Assembly: GCA_018902385.1 (NCBI GenBank)
Contig: JABSSW010000002.1
Span: 1,426,001 to 1,490,000 of the forward strand
DNA length: 64,000 nucleotides
Direction: 5' to 3'
DNA from: Physcia stellaris
Lineage: Eukaryota > Ascomycota > Lecanoromycetes > Caliciales > Physciaceae
The notes beneath the pieces were generated by a model. It worked only from the letters and a program-made list of their open reading frames with translations, did no database searches and had not been told where the DNA came from. Position 1 is the stretch's first letter, and every line of letters begins with the position of its first letter. Made by a program: the position numbers and the translations under genes. Of the stretch, positions 34,463-47,292 are shown in pieces.

Positions 34463-37400
34463 TTGTTTTCGAACGATCGAAAAATCATGATTCGTGATTT
34501 AATTGATATCGATGTTTCTGAATACGTTTTCATTAATGAAGAAATTGCGCAAAAAATATGTCATAAATTAAAATTGATTTCAGTATTTTTATTTCGATTC
34601 AAAAAATTTTTAATTTCGAAAAAATTGAAATCAAATCTATCATTCATCAAATATTATTCAAAATGACGTTACAAAATCATTCAAAATTTTTCGTTTCATT
34701 GTTATTATCAAATAAAACAACATTCGTTGATTTTAAATAAATTTTGAATGAACAAACACGAAATGATTTTCAATATGATCAATGACGAATGTTATTTCAT
34801 TTCAAATCATTGTGATCACGTGAAAACATTTTTTTTGTTATCGCGTTCATTCATATTTCAAAAATTGTTTAATTCGAACAAACAATCGAATAAAACGTTT
34901 TATTTGTTATCGTCGAAACGATTTTTGACGTCGTTGTCATCGATAAATGTTCAAAAATATCAAATATTTCAAAAACGATCAGTTTCGACATTTTTCGAGT
35001 AATTTTTTTTCGTTTTATCGTAAAAAACTCGAAAAAAACGAACAATCAATAAAAAAATTTTTGAATTCAAATTTCAAATATGTCATTGAAAAAATAAACA
35101 AAAATTATTTTTCGAATAAATTTTTCAAAAAAAAACGAAAAACGAAAATTATACGCGAAATTCAAAAATCGAATTTAATCAACGTTTCAATAAAAAAATT
35201 TGACATTATCAAAAAATTTACGCGTCGATTTAATCGACGATTCAAAATTACAACGATTTTCGAAATGAAAAATGACGAACAAAATTTCGATTTTGATATA
35301 TCGTTGAATGTCGCATTTATTGACGCGACGATTTTTCAATCGTTGATCAAAATTAAAAAAAAAAAAAAAATCAAAATTTTTCGTTGATATGAAAAAATTA
35401 AACGAAATTATTGACAACGTCAAAAAAAATTAATCAAAATAAACGTTGATTCTGATTTGAATTTCAAAAAAATTTTCAAAATCATGAAAACAATCGTCGA
35501 AAAATTAAAACGTAAAATTTTGAATTTTTTAAACGTTTCGAAAATGTATTCAATTCAAAAAAACAAATAAATTATTTTTTCATAAATTTTACGATCACAA
35601 AATCGAATTGACGAAAAATTTCGAACAATTATTTCGAAGTCGAGTTTATTTTTTATCGTCAAAAAATTCGAAATTTTTCAAAAATATTTTCATGACAATT
35701 TTCAAAAAAAATTTATCAATTCAAACAAAACGTTTTATGTTTTATTTATTTTATTCGTCGTCAAATCGAACGAACAATTTCGTTTGTGCGTGAATTATCG
35801 AAAATTGAACGTCATAATCAAACGAAATAATTATTTTATTTCGTTGATCGAAAAAATTTTTGTTAAAATTATCGATTGTAAATTTTTGTTCAAATTGAAT
35901 ATTATATCGATTTTCAATAAATTTCGAATGAATTCACAAAACGAAAATTTTATTATTTTCATATGTTCGTTAAACATTTACAAATATCATGTATTGTTTT
36001 TTGATTTTATCAATGATTCGATCAATTGACAACATTACATGAATAATTTGTTGTTTGAATATATTAATCATTTTTGTCAAATGTATTTAAATGATATTTT
36101 CATTTACAACAAAATTCGAAAACAACATGAACGACATTTCATTCAAATCTTTCAAAAATTGAAAAAAATTGATTTTCAAATCGATATCAAAAAGTGCGAA
36201 TTTGTTCAAACAAAAATTTCGTTTTTAAAAATCATATTATCGACAGAAAATTTACGCATGAATTTCAAAAAAATGCAAAACATCGTCAATTGAATTCGTT
36301 CAATATGCATCAAAAAAATGCAAACGTTTGTGAATTTTTGCAATTTTTATCGACGTTTCATTAAAGCGTTTTCGAAATTCGTCAAATTTTTAATTCGAAT
36401 GATCAAAAAAAAAATTGATTTCGAATGAATCGATTTCGTTAACGAAACATTCGAAATTTTGAAAAAACAAATAATCGAAATTTCAATTTTTCGACATTAC
36501 GATCGCAATCGTAAAATTATTTTGAAAATCGATTTTTCAAATTGATGTTTAAATGAAATTTTATTTCAATACGACGACGACGAAATTTTTTATTCGATGA
36601 TTTTTTTCAACAAAAAATGATTTTTGTCGAATGCAATTATGAAATATATGACAAAAAAATTTTGATCATTATTCGATGTTTGAAATATTGAAAATTCGAA
36701 TTCGAAAATATCGACGAATCAGTCGAAATTTATATCGATCACAAAAATTTGAAAATTTTTATGACAAACAAAAAATTCATTTCTCGTCAAATACGTTGAG
36801 TCGAGATTTTGACGAATTACAATATCAAAATTCAATATCAGTTCGAAATCAAGAACGTCAAAACAAATGTTCTGATTAGAATGTTTGAATTTCGTTTCGT
36901 CGAAAACGACGAACGTGAATTCTATAAAAAACAAATTTTGTTGTCATTTTTTCGATTGCAATTATGTTCGATTGACGTTCAAAACGATTTATACGAACGC
37001 GTTATGCAAATCAATCGAAAAAACGAAAATTGTATTAATTATCGTCAAATTTTGATCGATGAACAAATCATTAACGAAAAAATAAATTTGCAAAATTGTT
37101 TCGATCGAAACGAAATTTTTTTAAAAACGAAAATTTATGAATATCAAATAAATTAAATTTCATGATTGAAAATAATTCGAATTGTGACGTTCACGATCAA
37201 TTTTTTGTGCACATTCGAACATGAATCGTATTGAAAAATTCATTAAACGCTATTATTATTGATTTAGTATGAAATTATTCATCAAACGTTATATTCGTAA
37301 TTGTCACAAATATCAACGATCGAAATTTTTTCACGATAATCGTCACGAATTGTTAATTTCATTGTCGATTTCTAATCAACGATGAATTGATATATCGATG

Positions 37401-38062
37401 AATTTCATAATTGAATTGTTTGATTTCAAAAACAACAATGTTATTTGTATTATTATCGATCGTTTAATCAAAAAACGTCATTACGTTTTTTGTGTGATCG
37501 ATGACGATAATTTAACAATTCAAATTTGTGTCAAAATATTGTTACATTACGTATTTCGTATTCATGAATTATTTTTTTTCATCATTTCAAATCGAAATGA
37601 TCAATTCGTAAATCGCGTTTGAAAAATTTTTGTAAACGATTAAAAATTAAATGTAAATTGTTCATTGTTTTTCAATTTGAAATCGATAATCAAATCGAAC
37701 GTGCGAATCAAAATATCGAAATTCGATTGCGTTTGTATTGCAATTATCGTCAAAACGATTGAATTGATTGAATAAATATCATGAAATTCGTTGACAACAA
37801 CGATGTTTCAACAATCATCGAATTCATTTCATTTTTCATTAATAAAAATTATCATTTTCGAATGATTTTTGAATCAAATTTGAATGATTACGAAATCATT
37901 AAAAAACGTTTATTGATCAATCAAAACGAATTCATTGTCGAAAAAATGAATCGTATTATCGAATACGTCAAAATCAATGTTGTCGATACAAAACAGAAAA
38001 TGATTGTTCGAATCAACAAATTTCGTTTTTCAATAAATTTTGAAATAGAAAATTACGTTTGA
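34463..38062 (+). pseudogene. Mutated pol remnant: protease, reverse transcriptase, RNase H, integrase (nested G1 element)
   Basis: Protease (34463-34666): LIDIDVSEYVFINEE, where functional enzymes have an Asp-Thr-Gly active site; Thr and Gly read Ile and Asp (codons ATC GAT). Reverse transcriptase (about 35600-36300): VNYRKLN in finger/palm, then QMYLNDIFIYN with the first catalytic Asp changed to Asn, then KKCEF. RNase H at about 36470-36800. Integrase core at 37398-37622 (IIDRLIKKRHY; SNRNDQFVNRV) and C-terminal region 37781-38062. Stops in frame are nearly all TGA, at places where the family has Trp. No chromodomain seen. Confidence 0.88.
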
Positions 38063-39449
38063 TTGAATCGTCGTCATATAAAAACGATTCGTTTTTCAAA
38101 CAAATTCGACGACAAAAAATTGAATTCATACAAAATGATGAAAAAAAAAAATTTCGTTTATAAGTTGAAATTGTTGACGATATGCATATTTATTCAATTT
38201 TTCATTTTTGATTGTTAAAAAAAATTTTAAAAATTCGTTGAAAAAACAACATAACGATTTTTCAAAATCAATTATCGCAAACGAAATGTTTGAATGAAAA
38301 TTCGATGATATATTGCAATTTCGATATTATTATTATCGTTTTCAATATCGTTGCAAATGATCGAATTGAAATTTTTATAATCGAATTTGATATTATGTCG
38401 ACGATAACGAATTTCAAAATATTCAAAACATTGTAAATGTTTTTCACGAAATCAATTCAAAAACAACAAAATTTGTTTTGCGAAATGATTAAATTGTGAA
38501 CATAAAATTGTTTATAATCGATTAGAAAAAAATTTAACGTGAATTCGTTACAATTCATTGTTAAATTGATTCAAATAATTTTTTTTTTTTTCGTTTTTCA
38601 TGTTTATTTCGCGTTATTTACAATCAAATTTACGTCGCATGAAAAATTGAATCGTGTCAAAAACATTTTCAAAAATTGTCGTCAAATTTTATTGAACAAT
38701 AAATAATGCAAAAAACGTCAAAAAACAATGATGAATAAACAACAAATTAAACGTTAAAAAAAATTTCGAACATTTACAAATTCGTCAACAAAATTTTCAA
38801 TTGTTTATTAATGACACGCGAAATTATTTGTAAAATTCGTTCAAAATATTTGTTTTTCAAAAAATTTAATACATGCATATTTCGTTGAATGCAATATACG
38901 AATCAATTGTCGTATATGTCGAAATATCGACGCGTTAATTTTAATGACAAAAATTTTATCGACACGATCAAATTGTTCGTTTCGTGATATCAATTTGATG
39001 TTGCAAAAATTTTCAAAATTGTTAACGCATTAAGTCGAATTCACAATTATTTGTTTATTAATGTTCGTCGAAATTATTTTTGACAAAACATATGAATTGA
39101 TTATTTTTCAAAATATTCATTACATTCACGTTTTGTCGCATGCGATATACACACAAATTTTCGCATACGCGAAAATGTCAATGCGTTAAACATTGTTACG
39201 ATGATTTTATCAACATGATCAAATTGTTCATTTCATCGTAAATTGATTTGATGTTTTCACGATTTTTGACGAATCGATTTCGCGAACGAAATCGATTTCA
39301 TAACATTTCGAATTTATTTTTTCATTTTATCAATCATTCAATTCAACATCATTCAACAGCGCATTTAGATCGCGCAAAACGTTCGTCGAAAAAAAAAACA
39401 CAATTCAATTAATCGTTTCGAAACGAAATTGAAAAAAAACGAAAAATAA
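38063..39449 (+). other. 3' untranslated part of the nested G1 element
   Basis: About 1.4 kb between the integrase remnant and the 3' LTR. No coding remnant recognised after about 38200. The same segment is present in reverse at 47293-48640 and 25613-26700, so it belongs to the element. Confidence 0.65.
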
Positions 39450-39666
39450 TGTGACGAACGTACATCGAATTCAACATTTGACAAAATTAATATCGAATTA
39501 ACATCGTTTTTTTATCACATCGAATATTAAAATCGAAATTCGACTTGACGCAATCAAAAAATCAAATATTCTACATATGTTTTTGCAAATTTCATGTATT
39601 TGTTTTTCATTTCGATATTTTCGTGTAATTATGTAATAATATTATATTTTTGCATAATATTTCACA
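39450..39666 (+). repeat. 3' LTR of nested G1 element
   Basis: 217 bp, TGTGACGAACG..ATATTTCACA, same length and ends as the 5' LTR. Four of about seven differences are C/T or G/A. Followed directly by the AATCG target duplication. Confidence 0.93.
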
Positions 39667-39671
39667 AATCG
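39667..39671. other. 5-bp target-site duplication, right copy (AATCG)
   Basis: Exact match to 32124-32128. From 39667 onward the minus strand again reads as reverse transcriptase sequence of the older element. Confidence 0.9.
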
Positions 39672-41050
39672 TTCAATTAATTCAAAAAATAACATTCGAT
39701 TTTTATACGATTTCATAAAAATAACGAACGTGATAAATTTTTCATTTTTTCATTTATTCGAAATTTATTGAAAATTGATATGATATTCAGTTTGAAAATT
39801 ATTTGCAATTTTGAATTTTGATCAAAATTTTTCAATGAAAATGAAATATCGATTGCGTTTCGTAATTAATTGAATTTACGATAATTCACACACAAACGTA
39901 ATTGATCGTTGAATTTGATCGCAAATAAAACAAATAAAACATATGTCGTTTGATTAAATACGAAAATTTTTTTTGCAAATTTTTTTTTCAAATTTTTTTT
40001 CAATTTTTAAATTTCGAAAATTCGAATAAAAAATACATTCGATTGCGAAAAAAAAATTGTTATCGTTTAAAATTCGATTTTATAATCGTATAATTTATGA
40101 AAAAACAATTTGATTTTTTTGAAAATCAAATATTTTTGATAAATGACGAAAATATTTTGACATTTTTTTTTTATTATGCGTTCGAATATCGATTTGATTT
40201 GTTCGTGTTTTAAAATTTTTTGATTATAAAACGATTTTTAACGATTCAAAATTCGTTTGTAATGTTTTGAACGCGAAATCGATTTGATTGATCGTAATGA
40301 AAAACATTGAACGTTTTCGATTTTTTCGATTTTTGATATCGATCAACAAACAAAAAAAAATTGAATCAATTATTCGATACGTCGAATCGTCAAAATTCAA
40401 TTTTGAAAATAACGAAAATTTTGATTGTTATTTTTCGTTTCAAAAAATCGTTTATTACGTTGAATTTTTCAGTTTTTTTGACGAATGTCGTTTTCGTAAC
40501 AATTTAAAATCAATTTCTGAATTATTTGATTCGATTGTTGACGATTCGTCGTCGATATCGATTTTTGAATGATTTGAACATTCGAAACATTTCGAATCGA
40601 TTATATTTGATTCGTTTTCAACAATAAAAAATAAAAGTTTGATTTTGAAACGAAACAAAATAATAAATCGAAATTAAATCGTCGTTATGTGTTTTTATTA
40701 TTTTTTTTGCGATAATTTTGTTCGCGACGTTAAATTAAATATATTTCATCGACGATTTGATTTGAAAATTTCTAAACGACGAATTTGAATCGTTTGATTG
40801 AATATTATTGTAGTGATAATTGCATTTGAACGATTTAAAAATCAATTTATCGTAAAATTTCAATATAATTTCGAATGTTTGTTTATTTACGATTTTTTTA
40901 AAATTATCGAATGATTATCGAAATCAATGATTAACAAAAAAACGATTAATTCGAAATGTAATTTTATCGTCAATTTGAAATATATCGCGTGAATTATAAA
41001 AAAAACATAACGATCGTGATAAATTCATTTCGATTTTTTAAAAATGAATT

Positions 41051-41269
41051 TCATTTCAACATTTTTGCATACAAATTACGCAATTTTTTTATCAATAAAA
41101 CATAATCAAATGCATCAATGTTTATTAAAATTTTTAATTTATGTTTATTATCGTTGAATGATAACGTACAAATAATGATTAAAAATCGTTTTGAAAAAAA
41201 ATCAAACATATTATCATCGTGAATAAAAAAAAAACATTTATCAATCGCGATTTTGACGTGAATCGTCAA
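41051..41269 (-). pseudogene. Mutated retropepsin domain of the G2 element
   Basis: The frame contains KHKLKILINIDAFDYVLLIKKL. The position and context (hydrophobic, Asp/Asn, then Ala-Ser/Phe) match the aspartic protease active site of Gypsy elements, with the Asp-Thr-Gly triad altered. Not functional. Confidence 0.65.
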
Positions 41270-44200
41270 TTTTTCGAATCAAATTCGTTCGAATCAATAT
41301 CGAAATTCAATTGATTTTTTTTGTAATTTATGTCATTGACGTTTTTGAAATTTATTGACGTTGAAACAAAATTTTCAAATGTGAAAAATTTTTCACACGT
41401 GAAACATTTGTTCGTAACAATTAATTGATCGATAATTGAATCATGATTTTTATGATCGTTTGAAAAATTTGACAAAAAACGTCAATGTGATTAATTTGAC
41501 GAACGATATTAATTTCGAAACAACAAACGTCGATTTGAAAAAAAAATTGATTTTTGAATTCGAATTTCGAATTTTTTTTTCGAATGTTGATCAAATCGTT
41601 ATACATTTGTTGAATGTTATTTTTTCACGCGAACAAAAAAAATGATAAACGAAACGAATTGTTCAAAAAGTTTGACGTTTCAACGATATGATAAATTTTT
41701 CAATCAAATTTTTTATCAAAATGAATTGATCGAAATTGATTTAAATATTCAAACAATGAAAATTCGAATAAAAAAACTGAAAATTTGAATATCGAACAAA
41801 ATTAAATTTCGATATTTTCGTACGTTGACGAATTTCAATCGTAAAAAAATTCGAAAATTATTTAAAATGTTTTACAAATCATTTGAAAATTTTTTTATCA
41901 ATGAAAACGTATTCAATAACATTTGTATTTATTAATGTTTGCAAATTATGTTCGTATTTATCAAAATTAAAAAATTTAATCATGAAAAATTGTTTTGAAA
42001 TTTATTAAACGTGTTAAATTTTTGAACATTGTTGAAATAAATAATAAATTTATTGCAATTTTGAAAAAATTTAAACGTTTTTCGATTTATAATTAAAAAA
42101 AATTTTATTTTTAATATTATTAAAATAATTATCAAAAAAAATTTGATCGAATTCAAATTGAAAATTTATCAAAAATTTATTCATTTCGTTGATTGTTAAA
42201 ATAATTTTTTTGTTTAATTTTCTTGAATAATCAAATGTCAATGATTTAAAAAAAAACAATTTCGTGTTAAATGATTGAAATTATTACAACGATAACAATT
42301 TTTGTCGATGTTATTTTAATCGTAAAAATTTTTTGATAATTTGTAATCGAAAAATCGAAAATTTTAATTTTTGACGTTAAATACGTTGTTTCGATTTGAA
42401 AAAAAATTTTAACGATAAATTTTTGAAAATAATTCGTGAAAAATTTTTAAAAATTTTCGTGACGAAAATTTTTAAAACGTGTAAAAATTTATTTTTCGAT
42501 AAATTTTTTAAATTTTTGACTGTTTGAATTTTTCGTTATTTTAACGAAACGTTTTCGTTCGAAATTGAAAAATGAATTTTTATAAAAATTCGTTTATCAA
42601 ATTTTGTTTCGAATCGTTAAAACAATTGAATTTAAAAAATTGAAAAAAATTTTTCAAAAAATTGAAATTTTCAAAAAAAACAAAAAAATTTCGAAATTCA
42701 AAATTTTAAACGCGAAATTGATAATTTATTTATATATTTTTTTTTGTTCTTTTCGACGTAAATTAAAAATAAAATATCGAAAATTAATTTGAAAAAAATT
42801 TTGAAAAATGCGATATCGATTTTACGTTTAACGAAAAAATTTTTTAATTTTGTTTTCAATTCAATTACAAAAATTTCGTTGTTTTAATATATTCGTCGAC
42901 GAAATAAATCGATATTAACAATGAATTTATTCTTTGCGAACTGTTTTCAAATTTTATAAAAAAAATTCGAAATATTTTTATTGAATTTAGAAAACGTTAA
43001 ATTTCGACATTTTGACATTTTTAAAATTTTTTTGAAAATAAACATTTCAAAATTGAAAAACGACGATTTTTAATTTTTTTAAATCGAAATTTCGTTTTTG
43101 TAAATTAAAATTTTCGATTGATTAACAATTTGATTTTTCGATTTTTCAAAAAATTTTAAAATAATAATTTTTTTGACGTTAATTTCGATTTTTCGAAACG
43201 AAAAAAAATTTTTCGATAATTCGAAAAAAAAACGAAATTTTTTTTTCGAAAAATTTTTTTTTTTAAAATTTTGAAATTTCGAAATTTTGATTTAAAATTA
43301 CACGAATAAATTTGATTTTTAATTTCGTTTTTCAAAACATTGTTTTTTTGAAAAACAAATCGAAAAAACAAAATTTTTTCGATAAATTTTTGAAATTCGA
43401 AAAATTTTCGATTCGTTCGAAATTTTTGAACAACAAATTAATTTTTTTTTAAACGTTTCAATTTCAAACAATTTAAATTTTTGCGTTACGATTTAAAATG
43501 AAAATTTTTTTGTAATTTCGATTTTAAAAAAATTGTTTTTAATTGTTGAAATTTATTTTGTTCAAAAAAAAATTTTTCGATTTAAAAAACGTCGTTCGAT
43601 TTTTTTGCGTTTTTTCAAAAAAACGTTTTTAAAAATTTTAAAATTTTTTTATCAAAATTATTTTAAATCGATATAATTTTTTAAAAAAAAAATTGTTAAT
43701 TGTTAAATTTGATTAAAAATTTTTTCGTTTTTTTAAAAAAATCGTTTTTTTAATAAAAATAAAAATTTAAATTTTTTTTTTGAAAAATTGTCGAAAAAAA
43801 ATTTTGATTTTAAAATTTTTTTTTTTCATTTTTTGTTTTTAAAAATTTTTTGACAAATTGATAACGATTTCGAAAATTTTCATTTTAATTTTGAAAATGA
43901 AATTTGTTTTGATTTTGATTAAATTTTTAATTTTAAAAAATTGAATTTTTTTTTAACGAAAAATTTATTGATAAAAAATAATAAAATTTAAATTTGAATT
44001 TTGAATGAAAATTTGATGACGATTATTTTTCAATTTATTTTTATGTTTTTTGAAAAAATTAATTTTCAAAAACATTTCGATTTGAATTTTTTGCAAAACA
44101 TTTTTATCGTTTTTGTAAAAAATTGATTCGTTGAATAATTTGAAATTTTTTTTTGTTCAATTTGATTTTGAAAATAACGTTTTTTAAATTTTAATAAATG

Positions 44201-44489
44201 ATTTGAAATATTTGATTAAATAAATTTTCGTATTTCGAAAAAAAAATATTGAATTTTTTTAAAAAAATTAAAATATTATTTTGAAATATTAATAAAAATA
44301 AAAATTATGTTTTTTGACGAAAACAATTTTGAAAATTTCAAAAAATTATGTAAAAAATTTGATTTTTTTTCGTCAATTAAAATCGAATTTCGATTTCGAC
44401 GAAATTAACGTTAAAATCAAAATTATTAAATTTGATTTAATTTTTTCGATTTAACAATTTTTTTTTTTAACGTAATTTTTAAACAATTG

Positions 44490-44720
44490 TCAAAAATTAC
44501 GTTAATTTCGACGTAAAAAATTAAAATATAAATTTGCGTTAAACGCAATTTTTTTGAAAAATATTAATGAAATTTATTTTCAATTTCAAATAAAAATTTA
44601 CGAATTTTAACGAATTTTCGATTTCGATCGATATTGTTCGAAACAAAAACGTACGTCGATTGTCGAACGCAAATCGAACAAATACACGAAATTTTTTTTA
44701 AAAATATTTTTTTTCGAAAT
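44490..44720 (-). repeat. Degenerate G2 LTR segment (right copy)
   Basis: See the left copy at 29105-29330: the same orientation and same two conserved strings. Ends not defined. Confidence 0.5.
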
Positions 44721-46031
44721 TTAATAACATTATGATTTTGAAAAACAATTGCAATAAAAAAAACAAATTTAATTTTGAAAATTTACAACATTCGAAAAAA
44801 ATGCGATTGTAAAAATTTAACAATTAACAAAAAAATCGAAATTAATATCGTTTTTTTGAAAATTTTTTTTTGTGTTTGAAATTTCGAAAAAAAACGAAAT
44901 TTTACGTTTTAATCGATTTTTTAAATCAATTGAAAAATTTTCAAAATACGTTTTCGAATTTTTCGAATAAAAAAACGAAAATCAAATTTCGTTCGATGTT
45001 GAATTTTTCGACGAATAACGAATAAACGTAATAATTTTTTTGAAATTATTTTTATCAAAATCGAACAAATAATTATCAATCGAAAAAATCGATATGATAA
45101 AAACGAAATAAATTAAAATTCAAAACGAAAAAATTGTAATTCAAAATTTTGATTTGTAATTTTTTTAACAAAAAACGACAACGAATTGAAAAATATCGCA
45201 TGAAAAAATTAATTAATAATTTTAACATATTTATTATTTAAAAATTTTACATATTTAATTCAAAACAATAATTATTGAAAAAAATAAATTTTATTAATGA
45301 ATTATTTTGAAATAATTTATTTTGTAAAAAAATTCGTATTTTCGTTAATTCGTTAACAAATCGTCGTTTTTTATTTAATTTTCAATTTTGATCGTTCAAA
45401 ATTTCGTTTAAACGATTATAATTTTTTGACGAAAAAAATCAAATTTTTTTCGACGTATTTTACGTTTTCGATTTAAATGTCGTCAATTTAAATTATTCAA
45501 ATTTTTTTTTGAATTTATTATCAATCGATGAATATTTTTTCAACGAATCAAATATCGAAAATTTTTTTCACGTCGAATTTTTTTAATTTTTCGTTTTGAA
45601 AATCAAATCGAAATTATTTTCGCAAACGATTTTGTTTTGATAAAAATTTTTAACAAAAACAATTGAAAAATTGAATAAATCAAATTTAAATAACAATTTT
45701 AAACGATAATTTTACGTAAAATTTTTTTTCAATTTTAAAAATTCGATATATTTTTCGACAATTTTTTTTAATCGAAAATTTTTGTTTTAAATTTTTTTCG
45801 AAATCGACAAAATATTTTGATTTTTTATTGTTAAATTTTCGATTTTGAAATGTTTTAACATTATAATTTATTTTTAAAATTTCATAAAATTAAATCAATT
45901 TTGAAATTTAGAAATTGAAAAAAATTTTTTCGAATTTAAAAAAAAAAAAATTTTTGTTTCGTTGAAAAATGTTTTAATTGAAAAAATCGAATTTAAAATT
46001 GAAATTTGAAATATATTCGAACAAAATTTAA

Positions 46032-47074
46032 AATGTTATGCAAATATAATAATAATTACAAAATTACACGAAAATTTCGAAAAAAAAACAAATAAAAAAT
46101 TTATATTTTTCAAAAAATAAAAATCAACGAAAAAAAATTATCGAAAAACGAAAATTTTAAACGATTGAATTTTTTAAAAATTTCGTAAAATTTTTAATTA
46201 ATGTAAAAAACGAAAACGAAAAAACGAAATTCGATTTAATTTTGTTAAATTTGAATTCGATTACGTTGATTTCAAAATTTATTTTTCGTTTTTTTTCAAT
46301 TTCGTTTCGAAAATTCGATTTAAAAAATTGATTTTTTTTTCGACGAACGTTTTGCGCGATTTAAATTTCGAAAATTTAAAAATAAAATGAACGAAAATTT
46401 TTTGATGAAATGAAAAAAATTCGAAAAAAAAATTTAATTCGAAATCGAAATTTTTCAAAATTTTTTGAAAACAAATTAAATTTTTCGCGAAAATTGTTTA
46501 AACAATTTTTAAATTAATTTAAAATCATTTTCGAAAAATTTTTATTTAAAATGTCGATTAAATTTTGACGAATTTTATCGAAAATTTAAATTTTTCGAAA
46601 TTAAAAATTTTTTTCGAAAAAACGAAAATTTTTTTGAATTTTGAAAAATTTAAAATAAATTTTTATTTTTCGTTATTTGTTTTCGAACATCAAAAATAAA
46701 CAATTGTAAAAAAATTAATTTTGTTAGAAATTTTGAACAAAATTTTTTGAAAATCAAATTGATATCACGAAAAACAATTTGATTTCGATTTTTTTTAAAA
46801 AAAAAAATTAACGAATTCGATTTTCGCATATACGAATAAAATTGATCAATTTTTAAAAAACGAAATGAATATGTATTAAACTTTTTTGAAAAAAAATTTT
46901 TAACGTTTTTTAAATAATTTCGATTTTGATTTTTTAAAAAAATCGCGAAAATTTTTTGACGAATTTGTAAAATTGAAATTTTTGACAATTTTTGTTAAAA
47001 TATCACGAAATTTTAAAAATTTTTTTTTTCAAATTTTTCGATTTTAAAAATTGAAATTTGAAATTTTTTCAAAA
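46032..47074 (-). mobile_element. Truncated G1 3' end (decayed LTR plus 3' untranslated part)
   Basis: 46032-46290 resembles the reverse-orientation G1 LTR (GTTATGCAAATATAAT.., ATTACACGAAAAT..). The following sequence to about 46990 tracks the element's 3' untranslated part at 47293-47990 (TTATTTTTCGTTTTTTTT, ACGTTTTGCGCGATT). It is more AT-rich than the other copies. It ends where the next element begins. Confidence 0.65.
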
Positions 47075-47292
47075 TGTGAAATGTTATGCAAAAATATGAT
47101 ATTATTACATAATTACACGAAAATATCGAAATGAAAAACAAATACATGAAAATTTGCAAAAACATATGTAAAAAATTTGATTTTTTTGAATGCGTCAAAA
47201 CGAATTTCGATTTTAACATTCGATGTGATAAAATAACGATGTTAATTCGATTTAATTTTGTCAAATGTTGAATTCGATGTACGTTCGTCACA
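47075..47292 (-). repeat. 3' LTR of the second full-length G1 element
   Basis: 218 bp, reverse orientation, begins TGTGAAATGTTATGC and ends GTTCGTCACA. Confidence 0.9.

Larger units (their letters stand above)
32129..39666 (+). mobile_element. Full-length nested Ty3/Gypsy LTR retrotransposon (family G1), 7,538 bp
   Basis: Bounded by 217-bp direct LTRs (32129-32345 and 39450-39666) that start TGTGA and end TCACA, flanked by a perfect AATCG duplication. The plus strand carries gag remnants with a zinc knuckle, then protease, reverse transcriptase, RNase H and integrase in Ty3/Gypsy order. The two LTRs differ at about 7 of 217 positions by eye. It is inserted in the reverse transcriptase of an older minus-strand element, whose coding sequence continues on the far side. 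Confidence 0.93.
39667..44790 (-). mobile_element. Older Ty3/Gypsy element (family G2), right (5') part
   Basis: Continuation of the element at 29018-32128 after the nested insertion. On the minus strand: reverse transcriptase N-terminal part (about 39670-40300), a Ser/Asp-rich linker (40455-40658), protease (41051-41269, LINIDAFDYV, where the Asp-Thr-Gly site now reads Asn-Ile-Asp), and degenerate gag-like sequence to about 43400. The right end is near a second degenerate LTR (44490-44720). Region 43,000-44,800 is the most AT-rich of the window, and domain limits are only approximate. Confidence 0.72.
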
